From contig CAUFRO010000036.1 in assembly GCA_959027945.1 (NCBI GenBank), positions 1 through 20,754 on the forward strand: a stretch of 20,754 nucleotides of DNA. The letters are read 5' to 3'. Below are positions 6,101 through 12,655 of this stretch, piece after piece. The translations under genes and the position numbers were made by a program. The notes beneath the pieces were generated by a model. The model saw nothing but the letters and a program-made list of their open reading frames with translations, searched no databases and had not been told where the DNA came from. The DNA comes from an uncultured Collinsella sp. (GTDB lineage Bacteria > Actinomycetota > Coriobacteriia > Coriobacteriales > Coriobacteriaceae). Every line of letters starts with the position of its first letter. The first letter of the stretch is position 1.

Positions 6101-6862
6101 CTATTTGCCGTTGGACACGACCGTCTGGCCCTCGACACCGTTAAACCCAAACAGCATGTCGAGCGCCTGGATGTACCACGGCGCGTCCTTACCGACTTCT
6201 TCGATTTCCTTGGCAACTTCGCTGGCCTTCTTGGCGTTCGACGACTTCTTGCTCGAAGACGAATCCGAATCGTCGTCCAGGCCTTGCACTTCAATTCTCT
6301 TCTCGCCGGGCATCACCAGGCCCAAGTCCTCGGATGCCGCGTCCTTGATACCCTCCTCCGAGAGCAGCTTGTCGACGCTTTTTTGCAGCTCATCATTGTA
6401 TTGCTGACGAATCTCGACCTGCTTGGCCAAGATATCGCTCGAGCGCTTTGCCACGTACAGATCGCGCACGGGGAAATACAGGCTCACGAGCACCAGGGCA
6501 ACGACAATGCCGATGAATAGCCCTCGCTGAGGACCGTGGGTAAAGTCGTAAATTGCCTTGACCGCTGCGTTGTCGTTGGCGTAGTGCATAAAGTCCGAGC
6601 CCGAAAGACGGTTCGAGGGTCTGGTCGACTTGTCGTGCGTCTGAGCCGAAGGGCGCGACGCTTGCTTGGAACGCGATGGGCGCACCGGACTGTCCGAGGA
6701 ACTATTTGGCTGAGCATTGGGATGCGAAGTCGCCGGCGAGCTATACCTGGAGCGATCAGCGCCAGCATAACCAGACCCGCCAAGCTGCACCGAATGCGCA
6801 CGGCGAGGTGACGGTTCGCGCGAACCGGCGGAATAGTACCTGTTGTCGTAAATCTGATCCAT
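6101..6862 (-). CDS. FtsB/DivIC-like septum formation initiator
   Basis: A 253-residue single-pass membrane protein. Residues 1-110 are Ser/Pro/Arg/Asn-rich and probably disordered in the cytoplasm. A hydrophobic segment at about 115-131 spans the membrane. Residues 138-170 form a likely coiled coil, and D-L-G-L-V-M-P-G-E (179-187) is the typical end motif of the FtsB/DivIC family. An acidic, Ser/Lys-rich region (195-215) and a C-terminal tail ending near W-Y-I-Q-A-L-D-M-L follow, the latter unusual for the family. FtsB links the divisome proteins FtsL and FtsQ. The position between eno and ppx/gppA matches the known actinobacterial gene order, which supports the call. I use ATG 6862; the frame is open to 6988, but that would cross the eno terminator and the promoter. 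Confidence 0.85.
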   Translation of the reverse strand: MDQIYDNRYYSAGSREPSPRRAHSVQLGGSGYAGADRSRYSSPATSHPNAQPNSSSDSPVRPSRSKQASRPSAQTHDKSTRPSNRLSGSDFMHYANDNAAVKAIYDFTHGPQRGLFIGIVVALVLVSLYFPVRDLYVAKRSSDILAKQVEIRQQYNDELQKSVDKLLSEEGIKDAASEDLGLVMPGEKRIEVQGLDDDSDSSSSKKSSNAKKASEVAKEIEEVGKDAPWYIQALDMLFGFNGVEGQTVVSNGK

Positions 6863-6905
6863 GTGCGCCTTGTGCGGTTGAGGTTTGTTTGCGCTAAGTC
6901 CTTTA

Positions 6906-6934
6906 GTTATAGCACGAGCGCCCGCACCGCCTTC
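6906..6934 (-). promoter_or_regulatory. Candidate promoter of the FtsB-like gene
   Basis: On the minus strand, TGCTATAAC (extended -10; TATAAC at 6906-6911) has only a weak -35 (GAAGGC, 6929-6934) at 17 bases. Because the eno terminator lies just upstream, the FtsB-ppx unit needs its own promoter, and this is the best candidate. Confidence 0.45.
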
Positions 6935-6953
6935 GCCAGCCTTTGCTCGACAT

Positions 6954-6985
6954 AAAAAAGGCGCTGAGCCGTATGGCCCAGCGCC
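6954..6985 (-). terminator. Rho-independent terminator of eno
   Basis: On the minus strand an 11-bp stem (6975-6985 with 6960-6970, one A-C mismatch) with loop ATAC is followed by six T residues (6954-6959). It lies 73 bases after the eno stop. Confidence 0.9.
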
Positions 6986-7058
6986 CAATGGTGCTCAACA
7001 GTGCCCGGCGGGAACGAGGCGAATCCGAGTCAGTCCCGCCCCCGCACACGCCGCTTGC

Positions 7059-8348
7059 CTAGCGAATGTTGTAGAACGCAGACTTGCCGGCGTAGCGCGC
7101 GCTGCCCTCGAGCTCGTCCTCGATGCGGATGAGCTGGTTGTACTTGGCAATACGGTCGCTGCGGCACGGGGCGCCCGACTTGATCTGCACGGCGTTGACG
7201 CCCACGACCAGGTCGGCGATCGTGGAGTCCTCGGTCTCGCCGGAGCGGTGGCTCACGATGCAAGCGTAGCCGGCCTCCTTGGCGGTCTCGATGGCCTCGA
7301 GCGACTCGGTGAGCGTGCCGATCTGGTTGACCTTGACCAGAATCGCGTTGGCGGCACCCAGCTCGATGCCCTTCTTGAGGCGCTCGGTGTTGGTGACGAA
7401 CAAGTCGTCGCCCACCAGTTGCACCTTATTGCCAATGCGACGGGTGAGCTCAACCCAGCCGTCCCAGTCCTCCTCGGCCATGCCGTCCTCGATGGAGATG
7501 ATGGGGTAGGTGTCGACGAGTTTCTCCCAGTAATCAACCATCTGGGCGCTCGTGTACTCCACGCCCTCGCCCTTGAGCTCGTACATACCGGTCTCGGCGT
7601 TGTAGAACTCGGTGGACGCCGGATCCATGGCGTACATGAAGTCGACGCCGGGCTTAAAGCCGGCCTTCTCCACGGCCTTGGTGATGTACTCGAACGGCTC
7701 GGCATTGGTCTTGAGGTTGGGCGCGAAGCCGCCCTCGTCGCCCACGCCGCCGCCCAGGCCGGCCTCGTGCAGCACGCCCTTGAGGGTGTGGTAGACCTCG
7801 GCGCACCAACGCAGGCCCTCGGCAAAGCTCGGGGCGCCCACCGGCATGATCATGAACTCCTGGAAGTCAACGTTGTTGTCGGCATGCACGCCGCCGTTGA
7901 GGATGTTCATCATGGGCGTGGGCAGCAGGTGAGCGTTGACGCCGCCCAAGTACTGGTACAGCGAAAGACCCGCCGACTCGGCAGCGGCGCGGGCAACTGC
8001 CAGCGACACGCCCAGAATGGCGTTGGCGCCGAGCTTGGTCTTGTTGGGGGTACCGTCCGCGGCGATCAGCGCGGCATCGACGGCGCGCTGATCGAAGGCA
8101 TCGAGGCCCACGACGGCATCGGCACACTCGTTGTTGACATGCTCGACGGCCTGAGAGACGCCCTTGCCCAGGTAGCGGCCCTTGTCGCCATCGCGCAGCT
8201 CGCAGGCCTCAAAGGCGCCGGTCGAAGCACCCGAAGGCACCATTGCGCGGCCAAAGCTGCCGTCCTCGAGCACGACCTCGACCTCGACGGTGGGATTGCC
8301 GCGGCTGTCGAGCACCTCGCGACCGTAGACGTCCAAAATATCGCTCAT
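7059..8348 (-). CDS. eno: Enolase (phosphopyruvate hydratase)
   Basis: A 429-residue glycolytic enzyme converting 2-phosphoglycerate to phosphoenolpyruvate. The sequence is full length and canonical: it starts V-Y-G-R-E-V-L-D-S-R-G-N-P-T, has the S-G-A-S-T-G loop at 39-44, the E-D-G-M-A-E-E-D-W region with metal ligands, I-L-V-K-V-N-Q-I-G-T-L-T with the catalytic Lys, and S-H-R-S-G-E-T-E-D near the end. ATG is preceded by AGGGAG. It has its own terminator (6954-6985) and a 190-base upstream gap containing a repeated GGCTAACTTA element. So it is a single-gene transcript in a conserved neighbourhood. Confidence 0.99.
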   Translation of the reverse strand: MSDILDVYGREVLDSRGNPTVEVEVVLEDGSFGRAMVPSGASTGAFEACELRDGDKGRYLGKGVSQAVEHVNNECADAVVGLDAFDQRAVDAALIAADGTPNKTKLGANAILGVSLAVARAAAESAGLSLYQYLGGVNAHLLPTPMMNILNGGVHADNNVDFQEFMIMPVGAPSFAEGLRWCAEVYHTLKGVLHEAGLGGGVGDEGGFAPNLKTNAEPFEYITKAVEKAGFKPGVDFMYAMDPASTEFYNAETGMYELKGEGVEYTSAQMVDYWEKLVDTYPIISIEDGMAEEDWDGWVELTRRIGNKVQLVGDDLFVTNTERLKKGIELGAANAILVKVNQIGTLTESLEAIETAKEAGYACIVSHRSGETEDSTIADLVVGVNAVQIKSGAPCRSDRIAKYNQLIRIEDELEGSARYAGKSAFYNIR

Positions 8349-8421
8349 GTTGTCTCCCTCTCACTTGGAAACGTAGTGGATGAAAGCGACCGGCTGACCG
8401 TGCACCGTCGGTGCGCCTCCG

Positions 8422-8466
8422 TAAGTTAGCCATGTCGCACTTTTTGCATTATGCCCTAAGTTAGCC
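8422..8466 (-). promoter_or_regulatory. eno upstream region with direct repeats and a -10 candidate
   Basis: TAAGTTAGCC occurs exactly at 8422-8431 and 8457-8466, 35 bases apart start to start (about 3.3 helical turns). Between them, read on the minus strand, is CATAAT (in GGGCATAATGC), a plausible -10. No good -35 is visible, so an activator using the repeats, or a repressor, is possible. Further down the leader, GCACCG-T-CGGTGC (8402-8414) is a short perfect dyad. Confidence 0.45.
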
Positions 8467-8487
8467 GAGGGATACACTTGATTTTCG

Positions 8488-8533
8488 AAAAATTTAGCGG
8501 GAACGATGAGGCATATCAGCCCGTCGTTCCCGC
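8488..8533 (-). terminator. Rho-independent terminator of mazG
   Basis: On the minus strand the perfect 10-bp stem GCGGGAACGA/TCGTTCCCGC (8524-8533 with 8497-8506) has a 17-base loop and is followed by TAAATTTTT. It begins 5 bases after the mazG stop. Confidence 0.85.
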
Positions 8534-8537
8534 AGTC

Positions 8538-9398
8538 TTACTCTTCCGCCTTTGCGGCATCCCACAGGTCGTTGAGGCCGTGAGTCGAAAGCTCGGCAAG
8601 ATCCACGTGAGCATCGGCCGCCATCTGCTCCATCGCGGCCCAGCGACGGCGGAACTTTGCCGTGCTGGCGCGCAGAGCGCTCTCGGCGTCGATTCCCTCC
8701 TTGCGCGCAACGTTGACCAGGGCAAAGAGCAGGTCGCCGAACTCCATCTCGCGCTCGGGCGAGCCGGGAGCCTCGGCCTCAAACTCGGCGCGCTCCTCGG
8801 CGACCTCGTCCCACACGTCCTGAACCGTCTCCCACTCAAAACCCACGGCAGCCGCCTTGCGCGACACCTTCTGGGCTTGCATCAGCGCCGGCAGATGCGT
8901 GGGCACACCGTCGAGCAGGCCCTCGGGCGCAGCCTCGCCCGCCGCCACGGCCTTGTCCTTGGCGGCCTTCTCGGCAAGCTTGACCTCGTCCCAAATCTTG
9001 AGCACCTCATCGGAGCTGTCGGCATCCACATCGCCAAACACGTGCGGATGACGGCGGATGAGCTTGGCGTCGATATCGCGCGCCACGTCGGCCAGTGTAA
9101 ACTCGCCGGCGTCAGCAGCAATCTGCGCATGCAGCACGACCTGCATGAGCACGTCGCCCAGCTCCTCGCGTAGGTGAACCGCGTCGTCCGCCTCGATGCA
9201 GTCGAGCGCCTCGTAGGCCTCCTCGATCATGTTCTTGCCAATGCTGCGGTGCGTCTGCTCACGGTCCCACGGGCAGCCATCGGGCTGACGCAGACGCCAG
9301 ATGGTCTGCACCAGATGCTGCAGCTCGGTCGACGCGTCTACCAGCGTGGACAGATCGCGCGAGCCCTCGGCATTTTGCTGAGCCATGTGCTGCGCCAT
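8538..9398 (-). CDS. mazG: MazG nucleoside triphosphate pyrophosphohydrolase
   Basis: A 286-residue two-domain MazG. The N-terminal domain has C-P-W-D at 42-45, the E59-E60-x-x-E63 pair of metal-binding Glu residues and E78-E79-x-x-D82. The C-terminal domain repeats the pattern weakly (E-E near 201, E219-x-x-D222). It hydrolyses NTPs or dNTPs to the monophosphate and PPi, clearing non-canonical nucleotides or lowering ppGpp in some bacteria. It is slightly longer than the roughly 260-residue E. coli protein, with an extra N-terminal tail and an Ala-rich linker (142-162). It starts 2 bases after the phosphodiesterase stop, with GGAGGAG inside that gene's end, so they are translated as one operon. 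A second Met at residue 5 is an alternative start. Confidence 0.96.
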   Translation of the reverse strand: MAQHMAQQNAEGSRDLSTLVDASTELQHLVQTIWRLRQPDGCPWDREQTHRSIGKNMIEEAYEALDCIEADDAVHLREELGDVLMQVVLHAQIAADAGEFTLADVARDIDAKLIRRHPHVFGDVDADSSDEVLKIWDEVKLAEKAAKDKAVAAGEAAPEGLLDGVPTHLPALMQAQKVSRKAAAVGFEWETVQDVWDEVAEERAEFEAEAPGSPEREMEFGDLLFALVNVARKEGIDAESALRASTAKFRRRWAAMEQMAADAHVDLAELSTHGLNDLWDAAKAEE

Positions 9399-9400
9399 GG

Positions 9401-9949
9401 CTACTCCTCCTCCATGACCACGTGGCGGAACGCGCCGCCCCCGTAGATGCCGTAGCTGTGCGAGCCGTCCTTGGGGATGCTCACGCTACCGGGGTTGAAG
9501 AGCCACAGGCCCGGGTGCGCGGCGCTTTCCTCGTTGACCTTGACGTGCGTGTGACCGTAGACGAGCGCGGAGCCCTCGGGCAGCGCGGGCGCGTGGTCGA
9601 CGCTGTTGTGCATGCCGGCGCCAAAGACGTGGCCGTGCGTCAGGAACAGCTCACGGCCGGTTTCGTCAAACAGCGTGGCGTAGTCGGCCATGACGGGGAA
9701 GTCGAGGACCATCTGGTCGACCTCGGCGTCGCAGTTGCCGCGCACGGCGATGATGCGGTCGGCTAGGGCGTTGAGCAGCAGAATCACGCGCTTGGGAGCA
9801 TAGTCGCGCGGCAGGTCGTTGCGCGGACCGTGGTAGAGCAGGTCGCCCAGCAGAACGATGCGGTCGGGCTGCTCGGACTCGATGGCGGTGACCAGGCGCT
9901 CGGTCCAGTATGCCGAGCCGTGGATGTCGGAGGCGATGAGGTATTTCAT
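9401..9949 (-). CDS. YfcE-type metallophosphodiesterase
   Basis: A 182-residue calcineurin-like phosphoesterase of the YfcE/MJ0936 class. All metal-site motifs are present in order: D8-x-H10, G-D36, G-N72-C-D, H105 in L-T-H-G-H, and G-H133-T-H135. N-P-G-S at 152-155 is also typical. These small enzymes cleave phosphodiester bonds in the cytoplasm; the physiological substrate is not known. I use ATG 9949 (AAAGGA upstream), which puts the first strand right at the start, instead of the in-frame ATG 57 bases earlier that overlaps the LarC-like gene. It lies 53 bases after that gene and directly before mazG. Confidence 0.92.
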   Translation of the reverse strand: MKYLIASDIHGSAYWTERLVTAIESEQPDRIVLLGDLLYHGPRNDLPRDYAPKRVILLLNALADRIIAVRGNCDAEVDQMVLDFPVMADYATLFDETGRELFLTHGHVFGAGMHNSVDHAPALPEGSALVYGHTHVKVNEESAAHPGLWLFNPGSVSIPKDGSHSYGIYGGGAFRHVVMEEE

Positions 9950-10002
9950 GGTGGTCCTTTCGGTGGGGTTAATAGGATTGGTGTGGCGCGTCGCCGACCG
10001 TG

Positions 10003-10488
10003 TCACTCAAATTGCAGAGCCGCGGCTTGTGCTGCCTGCATCACGCGCTGGAGCGGCACATTGTGCTCACGGGCAAGGCGAGCGCAGTCCTCGTACTCGG
10101 GCGCTGCACGCTCGCTGCCGTCGGGCAGGGTGGCCACCTTGACGGACACCTCGCCCCATGGCGTCGTCACCTGCTCAAAGCGGCGTGGCAGGCAAACGCG
10201 TTCCATAACCTGGCGACGAATGCCGTTGGTCGTGGTCTCCAAAAAGATAATCGTCTGTAGGCGCTCGATATCCTCGTGCGAGCAGATCACCTGCAACTGC
10301 CATCCGGGGCGACCCTTTTTGCAGTAGAGGGGTAGCCAGTGCACCTCGCGGGCGCCTGCCCCGCGCAGACGGTCGGCGGCGTAGGCGAGCACCTCGGGCG
10401 ACGCATCGTCGATGTCGCATTCCAGCTTGACGATGGTTTCGGGCGCATCGGTCTCGCGGGACAGCGGGGATGTGCTATCGCATGGCAT
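10003..10488 (-). CDS. Stand-alone LarC C-terminal domain protein (nickel-pincer cofactor type)
   Basis: A 161-residue protein matching the C-terminal half of LarC (DUF111), the nickel chelatase that completes the nickel-pincer nucleotide cofactor of lactate racemase and related enzymes. Visible family motifs are L-E-C-D-I-D-D-A-S-P-E at 22-32, K-K-G-R-P-G at 57-62, E-T-T-T-N-G-I-R-R at 84-92 and P-E-Y-E-D-C at 130-135. The N-terminal LarC half is missing, and no larA, larB or larE is within the window. In some lactobacilli larC is split in two pieces joined by frameshifting; here I find no upstream piece, so this is a separate protein. I use ATG 10488 (AAAGGAG 9 bases upstream); earlier in-frame ATGs have no RBS. 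Confidence 0.8.
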   Translation of the reverse strand: MPCDSTSPLSRETDAPETIVKLECDIDDASPEVLAYAADRLRGAGAREVHWLPLYCKKGRPGWQLQVICSHEDIERLQTIIFLETTTNGIRRQVMERVCLPRRFEQVTTPWGEVSVKVATLPDGSERAAPEYEDCARLAREHNVPLQRVMQAAQAAALQFE

Positions 10489-10594
10489 ACGGTCCGGCTC
10501 CTTTCCGCGCGGGCTCGTTTTGTTCATCCAAACGCTAGCACATCGGACGTGGCACAAGCGTGACTTTCGTCCGTCGCCGCCCTCGCCCCCATCC

Positions 10595-10659
10595 AAACGT
10601 GTACGTCAGCCTCCAAACATGTCATTATTTGTCGGTTTTGGAGGCTGACGTACACGTTT
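10595..10659. repeat. Perfect 23-bp inverted repeat between divergent genes
   Basis: The arms 10595-10617 and 10637-10659 are exact reverse complements (23 of 23) around a 19-base loop. They include GTACGTCAGCCTCC and its complement. There is no T-tract worth calling a terminator on either strand. It lies about 107 bases before the LarC-like start and 129 before the hisJ-like start, that is, in the shared upstream region of two divergent genes. The 10489-10787 gap contains nothing else I can name except a -10-like TACAAT at 10750-10755. Confidence 0.82.
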
Positions 10660-10749
10660 TGAGAGCAAGCGAGGCCGCACCACGCGCCGCGCAACCTTTC
10701 CAATCGATTTCGATCCCCGGCGTGCCCGGCGTGTTGAGAGCTGCGCCAT

Positions 10750-10755
10750 TACAAT
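10750..10755 (+). promoter_or_regulatory. -10-like box before the histidinol-phosphatase gene
   Basis: TACAAT lies 32 bases before the start codon at 10788; no acceptable -35 is found 16-18 bases upstream. The RBS AAAGGAG at 10776-10782 is strong. Confidence 0.35.
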
Positions 10756-10787
10756 GAAGCGGATTCGCTTGACGCAAAGGAGCCGCT

Positions 10788-11699
10788 ATGCCCATGTGCC
10801 CGCTGGTCGATTGCCATACCCACACCTCGTTTTCGGACGGGCATGCCTCGTTTGAGGACAACGTCCGTGCCGCTGCTGCGGCCGGCTGCCGCGTCATGGT
10901 CTCGACCGACCATCTCACCCTGCCCGCCAGCATGGATGCTAACTGCGAGGTGCAGGTTACTGAGGGCGACCTCCCGGCGCATCGTCTGGCTTTTGAGGAC
11001 GCTCGCAATCTTGCCGCTCAGATTGCGCCAGAACTCACCTTTATCTACGGTTTCGAATGCGATTGGTACGAGGGCTGCGAGCCTTTGGTTGAGCGCTGGT
11101 CCCAGGGCGCCGTCGTGCGCCTGGGCAGTGTGCACTGGATTGGCAACCCAGGCGATATCATGGCCGGTGCCGCGGGTACGGCGGGAACGGAGGACGTCGC
11201 TCGTCCCGATACGCCCGATTCGCGCTGCGGCTGGATCGACGATGACACCAACTTGCACGTTTGGGAAAACCTGGGGGTACGCGGCGTGTGGGAGCGCTAT
11301 GTCGATGACTGGTGCCGCGCCTGCGAGAGCCCGCTCAACTTTGATGTGATGGCTCACCCCGACCTGGTCATGCGCTTTTCGAAGGAAGGCTTTGCGCCCG
11401 ATTTTGACCCCGCACCGTTTTGGCAGCAGATGGCAGAGTGCGCGCACGATACAGGCCGCCGCGTTGAAGTTTCGACCGCCGCGCCGCGCAAGGGCCTCGA
11501 CGACTATTACCCCTCGACGGGGCTGTTGCGTTGCTTTGCCCACGCCGAGGTACCCATCACCTTTGGCTCGGACGCGCACCGCGCCTGCGACATCTGCTGG
11601 AATATCCGCGAGGCACAAGCCCACGCCTACGACTGCGGTTATCGAACCTTCGACATCCCCCACGCCACCGGCGAATGGGAATCCACGCCCCTCGCCTAG
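10788..11699 (+). CDS. hisJ: PHP-family histidinol-phosphatase (HisJ/HisK type)
   Basis: A 303-residue PHP-domain phosphatase. Metal ligands are visible: D8-C-H10-T-H12, S-T-D41-H42, E90 in G-F-E-C-D, H116 in G-S-V-H-W, H190 in A-H-P-D, and D262-A-H264 near the end. This matches the HisJ/HisK family that converts L-histidinol phosphate to L-histidinol. The position supports it: the his operon, which lacks any other phosphatase gene, ends 120 bases away on the other strand, so this supplies the missing step. Residues about 125-148 form an insertion of low conservation (Gly/Ala/Asp/Pro-rich). Other PHP phosphoesterase functions are possible from sequence alone, but context makes histidine the best call. 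Confidence 0.88.
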   Translation: MPMCPLVDCHTHTSFSDGHASFEDNVRAAAAAGCRVMVSTDHLTLPASMDANCEVQVTEGDLPAHRLAFEDARNLAAQIAPELTFIYGFECDWYEGCEPLVERWSQGAVVRLGSVHWIGNPGDIMAGAAGTAGTEDVARPDTPDSRCGWIDDDTNLHVWENLGVRGVWERYVDDWCRACESPLNFDVMAHPDLVMRFSKEGFAPDFDPAPFWQQMAECAHDTGRRVEVSTAAPRKGLDDYYPSTGLLRCFAHAEVPITFGSDAHRACDICWNIREAQAHAYDCGYRTFDIPHATGEWESTPLA

Positions 11700-11711
11700 C
11701 CATCCCTTCAT

Positions 11712-11780
11712 AAGTTGCGGTGAAATAGGGATTGTTTTGCTTGATGAAGCGCTTAAACAGTCCCTATTTCACCGCAACTT
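11712..11780. repeat. AGTTGCGGTG-family inverted repeat, copy 2
   Basis: AAGTTGCGGTGAAATAGGGA (11712-11731) and its exact reverse complement (11761-11780) form a perfect 20-bp stem, which extends to 26 bp with one G-U pair (to 11737/11755). The loop is 17 bases. It is the better-preserved copy of the element at 4999-5065. It lies 12 bases after the hisJ-like stop and 39 before the hisE stop, that is, between convergent genes. It may end both transcripts, though it has no T-tract. Confidence 0.88.
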
Positions 11781-11819
11781 CCATGACCCCGTTACACCAA
11801 CAAAGACTGTCCCAAACGA

Positions 11820-12137
11820 CTAGTGGCGGCGGGCGTTGAGTTCGCCGGCCAGCTCGTCGAGGGTGATGCCGTAGCGCTCGAGCGTCACGAGCAGGTGGTA
11901 GACCAGGTCGCCGGCCTCGTAGCGGATGTGATCGTGATCGTTATCCTTGCAGGCCATGATCACCTCGCTCGCCTCCTCGGCAAGCTTCTTGAGCAGCTCG
12001 TCCTCGACGTCGGTCAACAGACGAGCGGTGTAGCTCTCCTGCGGCGATGCGTCGCGACGGCCGTGAATCACCTCGGCGAGCCCCGTCAGCGTCTCACCGA
12101 TATTTCCATCCTGAACGTTTGCGGTGCGCACACCCAT
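11820..12137 (-). CDS. hisE: Phosphoribosyl-ATP pyrophosphatase
   Basis: A 105-residue HisE, second step of histidine synthesis (phosphoribosyl-ATP to phosphoribosyl-AMP plus PPi). It has the all-alpha MazG-like fold with L-L-K-K-L-A-E-E-A-S-E-V and Y-E-A-G-D-L-V-Y-H-L, the metal-binding Glu/Asp pairs of the family, and the S-Y-T-A-R-L-L region upstream. The length is usual for a separate HisE; in many bacteria it is fused to HisI. It is the last gene of the operon, 46 bases after hisI, with AAAGGA before the ATG. Confidence 0.96.
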   Translation of the reverse strand: MGVRTANVQDGNIGETLTGLAEVIHGRRDASPQESYTARLLTDVEDELLKKLAEEASEVIMACKDNDHDHIRYEAGDLVYHLLVTLERYGITLDELAGELNARRH

Positions 12138-12183
12138 AGTTCAATCCTTTCTGGTTGGCCGAGCGTCTAATCGAGCGCCCGCC

Positions 12184-12513
12184 CTACGCGAGTTTCTTAA
12201 AGAAGCAGGTACGGTTGCCGGTATGGCAGGCCGGACCCGGCGAGTCAACCTTGACCAGCAGCGTATCGCTATCGCAGTCGGCCCAAAGCTCCTTGACCTC
12301 CTGCATATTGCCGCTCGTCGCGCCCTTGTTCCAGAGCTCCTGGCGACTGCGGCTCCAAAACCACGTGGTACCGGTCTTGAGCGTCAGCCCCACCGACTCC
12401 TCGTTCATCCAAGCAACCATAAGCACCTCGCCGGTGTCATACTGCTGAACCACACAAGGAATCAGCCCCTTGGCGTCGTATGTAAGCTTTGAAGGATCGG
12501 TTATCTCTTCCAT
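12184..12513 (-). CDS. hisI: Phosphoribosyl-AMP cyclohydrolase
   Basis: A 109-residue HisI that opens the adenine ring of phosphoribosyl-AMP. It has W-M-N-E-E-S at 35-40, W-N-K-G-A-T-S-G-N at 61-69, the D79-C-D81-x-D83 Mg site and the zinc ligands C80, C97 and C104 (with H98 following C97). The length is normal for the unfused form. I choose ATG 12513 with GGAAGAG just before it. An in-frame ATG at 12582 exists, but it lies inside the long hairpin 12552-12646 and has no RBS. Confidence 0.95.
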   Translation of the reverse strand: MEEITDPSKLTYDAKGLIPCVVQQYDTGEVLMVAWMNEESVGLTLKTGTTWFWSRSRQELWNKGATSGNMQEVKELWADCDSDTLLVKVDSPGPACHTGNRTCFFKKLA

Positions 12514-12551
12514 TTCTCTTCCCAAATTCAAACTTCGCAGGTCGGTGAGGG

Positions 12552-12646
12552 TTGTCCAGGTGCCCGAGATTCCGAGCGACAAGCCCGACGACGCGTACTT
12601 AAGTACGCGAGGAGGGTTGGAGCCGGAAGGTCGGGTGCCTGGGCAA
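12552..12646. repeat. Long imperfect hairpin inside the his operon
   Basis: In the 142-base gap between hisF and hisI, CGCGTACTTAAGTACGCG (12592-12609) is a perfect 18-nt palindrome. The sequence on both sides continues as an imperfect inverted repeat: blocks pairing as CGGAA, TCGGG, CCTGG and CAA with TTG, interrupted by 1-2-base mismatches. The whole folds into one stem of about 95 bases. It has no T-tract. All other gene junctions from hisD to hisA are 45 bases or less, so this looks inserted or selected for control. Confidence 0.75.
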
Positions 12647-12655
12647 GCCGCAGCA

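Noticed and set aside
6885..8429. 514-codon plus-strand frame over eno
   Set aside because: Antisense shadow of enolase with repetitive Leu/Val/His-rich content.
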